Assembly: GCA_900539665.1 (NCBI GenBank)
Contig: UQCV01000047.1
Location: 1-18,247 of the forward strand
Direction: 5' to 3'
Length of the DNA: 18,247 nucleotides
Source: an uncultured Succinivibrionaceae bacterium
GTDB lineage: Bacteria; Pseudomonadota; Gammaproteobacteria; Enterobacterales; Succinivibrionaceae
Shown: piece by piece, positions 14,253 to 18,247 of the stretch
How the letters are laid out: each line of letters begins with the position of its first letter
Numbering within the stretch: position 1 is the first letter of the stretch
The notes under the pieces: generated by a model
Databases searched by the model: none
Seen by the model: only the letters and a program-made list of their open reading frames with translations
Told to the model about the DNA's origin: nothing
Translations under genes and position numbers: made by a program

Positions 14253-15974
14253 ATGTACGTAATGTCTATTAAATCAAGAATTTTTCGGAGTATGGTGCTC
14301 TTTGCCTTAGTGGCTGCTACCGCTACTTCGGTGATTTTGGCCTATTTATTCTTCTTAGATGAAGAAAAAGAATTAAAGTCTAATTTGGTGCAAACCGGAG
14401 CTTATCTACAGATTGGTTACGACCATCAAGGAGAAAAGTACCTTGAAGCTATAGGCACCATGTCGAAGGACCGTATAACTTTAGTCGGTACTGATGGCAA
14501 GGTTATTTACGATAACCGTGCTAGTCAAGAGTTGATGGAAAACCATAATAACCGTAAGGAAATTATTAAGGCGCGGACTAATCGTACTGACTTGTTAGTG
14601 CGCATGTCAGACACTTTATCAAGCCAAACTTGCTACTATGCAGTGTTATTAAAAGATGGCAACGTGCTTCGCGTATCGCGTGAAATGAACTCTATTTACT
14701 ACGCGATTGTCAAGGTGTTACCTGAAATGATGCTTATCATGCTTTGTTTGTTAATCGTGTTTATTATTGGCTCCCGCCTTATCACCAACAGCATTGTTAA
14801 GCCCATAAATTTAGTTAAGATTGCAGAAGATCAAAACTTACCAGAGGCGCCATACCAAGAACTCGAACCGTTCTTTAAGCGCATCGCGGCGCAAAACGAC
14901 TCCATTAAAAAGCAGCTCGATAGTATTAATAAGACGCGTAAAACTATCAATACTGTCCTTGATAATATGCTTGAAGGGCTGATGTTAATTGCGGCTGACG
15001 GTAACACCATCGTCACAAGTAACGAGATTTGTCGACGTCTCTTAAAGCAGTTGCAGCTTTCAAATGACGACAGCACCAAGCTCATGTTCCCACGTGATTC
15101 TGAACTGTCGCGTGGTTTGTACCGTGTTTTAGCGGAAAAGGGTAATTGCAGCGTGTTATATTCCGCACGTAATAAGACTTATCGTTTCTTATTCAACTCT
15201 TTAAGTCGAGCTGATGGGTGTATCTTAACCGTACTTGATGTGACTGAAACCGTTGAACGCGAACAATTGCGTCGTGAATTCTCTAGTAACGTATCGCACG
15301 AACTTAAGATTCCGTTAACTTCGATTTCAGGCTTCGCTGAAATCATTGCTAATGGCTTAGCCAAACCTGATGATATTACTCATTTTGCTAATAACATCTA
15401 CCGTCAGGCTCGTCGCTTGTTGAACTTAATTAGTGACATTATCCATTTGTCAGAAGTAGAAGACGGCCAAGGTCCACTATTCTCTTCTGAGCAAGTCCAA
15501 AAGTTTGATTTACTCACCGTCGCCAAAGATGCAGCTGATTTTTTATCCGCTGAACTTGATAGACGTAATATTACGCTTGAATTTACTCCAGATTGCGCTT
15601 TTGCTGAAATGTACGGGATTATGCGTATTATTGAAGAATGTGTCTTTAATCTTATAGATAATGCGATTAAGTATAATCATGATGGGGGCCATATTCAGAT
15701 TACGGTTAAACCGGTGGAAAACAATTGCGTGACCTTTATTGTTAGCGATGACGGGATTGGGATTCCATACGATGAACAGGACCGTGTATTTGAACGTTTC
15801 TATCGTGTTGACAAGGCTAGATCTTGCCAAACTGGGGGCACTGGTTTAGGTCTTTCCATTGTGAAGCATGGGATTTCAGTGCATGGCGGGACTATCACTC
15901 TTGATAGCGATGAAGGTCATGGCTCTACCTTTACCGTGGTGTTGCCAATCTGTTGTGCAGCTATTAAAAAATAA
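14253..15974 (+). CDS. phoR: Sensor histidine kinase PhoR-like
   Basis: Membrane histidine kinase, 573 residues from ATG 14253 (a GAAAGG lies 13 nt upstream; the TTG at 14241 is too close to that site). Layout: membrane helix about 12-35; an extracytoplasmic region of about 115 residues with PAS-like wording ('RITLVGTDGKVIYDN', 'YAVLLKDGNVLRVSRE'); membrane helix about 155-177; a HAMP-like linker; a cytoplasmic PAS-like segment ('TVLDNMLEGLMLIAADG'); HisKA with His349 in 'NVSHELKIPLTSISG'; then HATPase with N box 'NLIDNAIKYN', 'DDGIGIP', 'FERFYRVDKAR' and 'GGTGLGLSIVKH'. The RVDKARS...GGTGLGLSIVKH wording is typical of PhoR. E. coli PhoR (431 residues) lacks a large extracytoplasmic sensor; this one resembles Firmicutes PhoR in layout. 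Confidence 0.9.
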   Translation: MYVMSIKSRIFRSMVLFALVAATATSVILAYLFFLDEEKELKSNLVQTGAYLQIGYDHQGEKYLEAIGTMSKDRITLVGTDGKVIYDNRASQELMENHNNRKEIIKARTNRTDLLVRMSDTLSSQTCYYAVLLKDGNVLRVSREMNSIYYAIVKVLPEMMLIMLCLLIVFIIGSRLITNSIVKPINLVKIAEDQNLPEAPYQELEPFFKRIAAQNDSIKKQLDSINKTRKTINTVLDNMLEGLMLIAADGNTIVTSNEICRRLLKQLQLSNDDSTKLMFPRDSELSRGLYRVLAEKGNCSVLYSARNKTYRFLFNSLSRADGCILTVLDVTETVEREQLRREFSSNVSHELKIPLTSISGFAEIIANGLAKPDDITHFANNIYRQARRLLNLISDIIHLSEVEDGQGPLFSSEQVQKFDLLTVAKDAADFLSAELDRRNITLEFTPDCAFAEMYGIMRIIEECVFNLIDNAIKYNHDGGHIQITVKPVENNCVTFIVSDDGIGIPYDEQDRVFERFYRVDKARSCQTGGTGLGLSIVKHGISVHGGTITLDSDEGHGSTFTVVLPICCAAIKK

Positions 15975-16107
15975 GAGGTAAAAACTTAAAGGCCTTAAAG
16001 GCATAGCTTAGCTATGCACATTAAATTTTAGGCTATAGCATAGAGACAACATAAAAGAAGTTGTCGTATAAAAGTTGCTAATTTAGGTTTTACATAGATT
16101 TACAAGA

Positions 16108-16140
16108 AAGAAGGTCCTTAGGGGGCTTCTTTTTTTATTT
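16108..16140 (+). terminator. Terminator after phoR
   Basis: AAGAAG (16108-16113) pairs with CTTCTT (16126-16131), with inner TCC against GGG, and a T-rich tail (TTTTTTTATTTTT) follows. It sits 134 bp after the phoR stop. Between them lies a 17-base palindrome GCATAGCT-T-AGCTATGC (16001-16017). Confidence 0.75.
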
Positions 16141-16197
16141 TTGATGCTTAAAGTGCATTAGGAAGTACAAAATTATGAATAACAGTTTATATTAATT

Positions 16198-16231
16198 GAT
16201 TTGAGCTAAGCTTAAATGCTGAGCTCAAATC
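16198..16231 (+). promoter_or_regulatory. Strong hairpin or dyad upstream of yjjP
   Basis: GATTTGAGCT (16198-16207) pairs perfectly with AGCTCAAATC (16222-16231). After one A/G mismatch, AGC and GCT continue the stem and leave a 6-base TTAAAT loop. No T-run follows, so it is not a standard terminator. It lies 62 bp upstream of the yjjP start and could be an operator or a leader-RNA hairpin. Confidence 0.5.
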
Positions 16232-16293
16232 CAAGTATAAAGAAAGTAAGCCCAAAGTAAGTAAGAATAATTTAAGCAAAACTAGGAGGATGG

Positions 16294-17151
16294 ATGCAGA
16301 TTTTAGGAGAGTCGGCTGTTTTAGATGCAACTTTAAAGCGCCAAGAATTGGAGCTTAATAATAAAGCCCATGAAGATGTAGTTGCACCAAAACTAGAGTT
16401 TTTATTACAAGTGCTCTTAGAAATTGCTTTTAGACTATACACTTGCAGCGCCGAAACTAGACTTATTGTGATGACCACGGAACGTATTGCCAAGTCTTAT
16501 GGCTATCAGGAAGTGCAAGTTGGGGTGTCGCCAGAATTTATTTTTGTGTGTATTGAGCATCAAGGTAAACTCTATTCTCACACGCGTAAAACCGGACCTA
16601 TCGGCATTAACATGTCACGACTGGCGGAACTTACAGGTATTTGTTTAGCAGTAGAACGCCATGAGCTTACTTTAGAAGAAACTTATAAACGGGTCCAGGG
16701 AGTAAAGAACTTTAGTTATGGTTCGCTTACCTTAACTCTAGCTATTGCCGCTTCAACCTTTGCCTTTGGGTTTTTAAATGGTGGGGATCTGAGGGTTTGT
16801 GTTTGCGGGTTTGTTGCCGGCGGTCTTAATATGGCCATTCGCTTAATGCTTTCTAGAATTCATCTGTTTCCGATGTTCGTTTTTGGGTGTTGCGGGTTTT
16901 GTGGGCCACTTATCGCTGGGATTTTGGCATATGCGTTCGGGTTTTCGAAAGCTGATGGTGGGCTTAGTATGATGATTAGTGTGTTATTGCTCGTGCCTGG
17001 TTTCCCATTTGTAAATGGGGTTTTAGACTTGTTTAAAGGCTACTACTCCATGGGCATTTTGCGCCTTGTTAATACCATGATCTTACTTTTAGCGGTAAGC
17101 GTGGGCTTTACGTTAGCATTAAACTTTTTAATGCATTTTGTGGCCAAGTAA
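16294..17151 (+). CDS. yjjP: ThrE-type exporter, large subunit (YjjP-like)
   Basis: Protein of 285 residues with a soluble N-terminal half (about 1-140, carrying 'SAETRLIVMTTERIAKSYGY', 'VGVSPEFIFVCIEH' and 'LAELTGICLAVERHELTLEETY' as in the threonine/serine exporter N-terminal domain) and about five membrane helices in the C-terminal half ('SYGSLTLTLAIAASTFAFGFLNGG' onward, including 'LLVPGFPFVNGVLDLFKGYYSMGI'). E. coli YjjP has 256 residues. YjjP together with YjjB is reported to export succinate in E. coli, and the wider family includes ThrE exporters of threonine and serine. AGGAGG sits only 4 nt before ATG 16294; an ATG at 16290 is out of frame. 12 bp separate it from yjjB. Confidence 0.88.
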   Translation: MQILGESAVLDATLKRQELELNNKAHEDVVAPKLEFLLQVLLEIAFRLYTCSAETRLIVMTTERIAKSYGYQEVQVGVSPEFIFVCIEHQGKLYSHTRKTGPIGINMSRLAELTGICLAVERHELTLEETYKRVQGVKNFSYGSLTLTLAIAASTFAFGFLNGGDLRVCVCGFVAGGLNMAIRLMLSRIHLFPMFVFGCCGFCGPLIAGILAYAFGFSKADGGLSMMISVLLLVPGFPFVNGVLDLFKGYYSMGILRLVNTMILLLAVSVGFTLALNFLMHFVAK

Positions 17152-17163
17152 GGAGCAAAGACC

Positions 17164-17637
17164 ATGGAACATACACTTCTTTTTTACCTAATTGATTTTG
17201 CACTCGCAACTTTACCGGCTGTGGGTTTTGCCATGCTCTTTGCAACTCCGGTTCGGTATTTACCACTAGTGGCTTTTGGGGGCGGGTTTACTCATTTAAC
17301 TCGCGTGTTAATCATGGATTGGTTTGGTTTTCATATCGGGATCTCCACGTTCTGGGCGGTGTTTTTGATGAGCCTTATCTTCATTTATATTGCCCCAAGA
17401 ATTCATGTGCCACGGCCGGTCTTTACCGTAGCTTCCATTATTCCGATTATTCCTGGTAAGTATGCATATAGCGCCATCTTGGCCGCTATTAAGCTTCATA
17501 ACCAAGATGGAAGCGGGGGTGAAGTTTTAATGGAACTTGCAAGTTCCAGTTTAATTTGTGGTGGCATTATGCTTTGTATTGGGATGGGGATTGCTTTACC
17601 GCCATTACTCTTTTACCGTAATCGCCCTGTAGTTTAA
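17164..17637 (+). CDS. yjjB: ThrE-type exporter, small subunit (YjjB-like)
   Basis: Membrane protein of 157 residues, the same length as E. coli YjjB, with about five hydrophobic helices. It carries the family's 'PRPVFTVASIIPIIPGKYAYSAI' segment near residues 82-104 and 'GGGFTHLTRVLIMDW' near 39-53. It is the small half of the split ThrE architecture and follows yjjP with a good AAGGAGCAAAG ribosome binding site, so the two are one transcription unit. The substrate is inferred (succinate, or small amino acids). Confidence 0.9.
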   Translation: MEHTLLFYLIDFALATLPAVGFAMLFATPVRYLPLVAFGGGFTHLTRVLIMDWFGFHIGISTFWAVFLMSLIFIYIAPRIHVPRPVFTVASIIPIIPGKYAYSAILAAIKLHNQDGSGGEVLMELASSSLICGGIMLCIGMGIALPPLLFYRNRPVV

Positions 17638-17648
17638 TGTTTAGTTAT

Positions 17649-17686
17649 GGCCTTTATGCTTAGAAAGTATAAAGGCCTTAATTTTT
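17649..17686 (+). terminator. Terminator of yjjPB
   Basis: GGCCTTTAT (17649-17657) pairs perfectly with ATAAAGGCC (17669-17677), followed by TTAATTTTTG. 11 bp after the yjjB stop. Confidence 0.88.
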
Positions 17687-17748
17687 GATGATGTTTGGGG
17701 GAATGTTTGGTGGGATGTACCAGCCTACTCAAAAAGTTATGATTTAAC

Positions 17749-18103
17749 TCATTTGTTTTGAAGAGATTTTTTTCTAGAAGTCTTTTTTTGCTCAATCATT
17801 TCTTTTTCAAGCTCATTGAGCTTTGTTCACTGCTCATTCATTTTAGCTGTATCAATAACAATTTCAAACTTATCCTTACTCTCTAATTGATCCTTTGAAA
17901 TCTCAGCTTTTTCATCAGTAGCAATTTCACCACCTTTTGCTGATGATGGTTGGTTAGGAAAATACTTAGTGATCTAGTTATACAAGGTTGTTCTCTTTAT
18001 CTCTGGATGCTCCGTAACAAACTTCCACTTAGTTAATCCACTTTTGGCAAAGAGCTGAATATACTTAAGTCTTTTCTTCCTTGGTGTAACTTTGTCTTGC
18101 CAT
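17749..18103 (-). pseudogene. Decayed insertion-sequence helix-turn-helix accessory gene
   Basis: On the minus strand an ATG at 18103 opens MARQSYTKEEK, then a frameshift. The other frame continues 'KYIQLFAKSGLTKWKFVTEHPEIKRTTLYN', a stop (TAG where TGG for Trp would be expected before ITKYFPNQ), then 'EIVIDTAKMNEQ', a second stop (TGA, again a likely former TGG) and 'TKLNELEKEMIEQKKTS' to the final stop at 17749. The N-terminal part looks like a transposase-type helix-turn-helix, and the C-terminal part like a coiled coil, as in orfA or TnpA-type proteins of IS3/IS66-like elements. Three lesions make it clearly non-functional. The family assignment is tentative. Confidence 0.55.
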
Positions 18104-18247
18104 TAGTTGCGATTCCTTCAATATCTTTAACAAACGCTTCACAAACTATTGTGTTACCCAATGCCGATCAATATTTAAAAATGAGTGAGCTCACTTTTGA
18201 ATAATAATGACTGAGCAAAATAGCTATATTCTCAGTGAGCTGTAACA
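18104..18247. other. Right-edge non-coding sequence with AGTGAGCTCACT palindrome
   Basis: A perfect 12-base palindrome AGTGAGCTCACT at 18184-18195, and a related CTCAGTGAGCT at 18231-18241. This may be the end region of the decayed element, but no terminal repeat can be confirmed without the far side. Confidence 0.35.

Overview
The window reads as a chromosomal segment of an AT-rich gut gammaproteobacterium. The family Succinivibrionaceae is my best guess, and this is inference from gene content: a DsbB with the classic four-cysteine spacing, a YjjP/YjjB pair, an AspT-family exchanger, PhoB/PhoR, a MoxR/DUF58/transglutaminase operon, and a DUF1016 gene whose sequence resembles Bacteroidales homologues (a typical gut exchange partner). 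No rRNA, tRNA or CRISPR array was seen.

Left edge (1-344): the 5' part of an IS256-family transposase on the minus strand with its terminal inverted repeat, sitting about 60 bp upstream of moxR. Positions 404-4329: moxR, a DUF58 gene and a TgpA-type transmembrane transglutaminase (DUF58 and tgpA overlap by 4 bp). After a 650 bp gene-poor gap comes dsbB (4984-5568).

Positions 5570-7645 are an insertion scrapheap: paired 16-bp repeats of insertion-sequence-end type, a transposase fragment, a perfect 13-bp-arm palindrome, a solitary DUF1016/PDDEXK nuclease gene with a poor start region, a solo IS256 end related to the one at the left edge, and directly next to it the C-terminal stub of a metallo-beta-lactamase-fold hydrolase.

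Positions 7984-14063 and on to 15974 hold phosphate and anion genes. A PiT-type phosphate permease with a C-terminal PhoU-like domain is preceded by a candidate structured RNA leader (promoter at 7984-8011, a 13-bp closing helix at 8022-8034/8157-8169 ending 2 nt before the ribosome binding site). Then come a minisatellite, an AspT-family exchanger with an operator-like dyad at its promoter, then phoB and phoR.

Positions 16294-17637: a two-gene ThrE-like exporter (yjjP-yjjB) behind a strong hairpin. The right edge (17749-18103) is a decayed insertion-sequence accessory gene on the minus strand.

The genes work in three groups: envelope/protein handling (MoxR-DUF58-TgpA, DsbB), phosphate uptake and sensing (PiT-PhoU, PhoB, PhoR), and organic-acid or amino-acid export (AspT family, YjjPB). 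The most interesting unexplained signal is the structured leader in front of the PiT permease.
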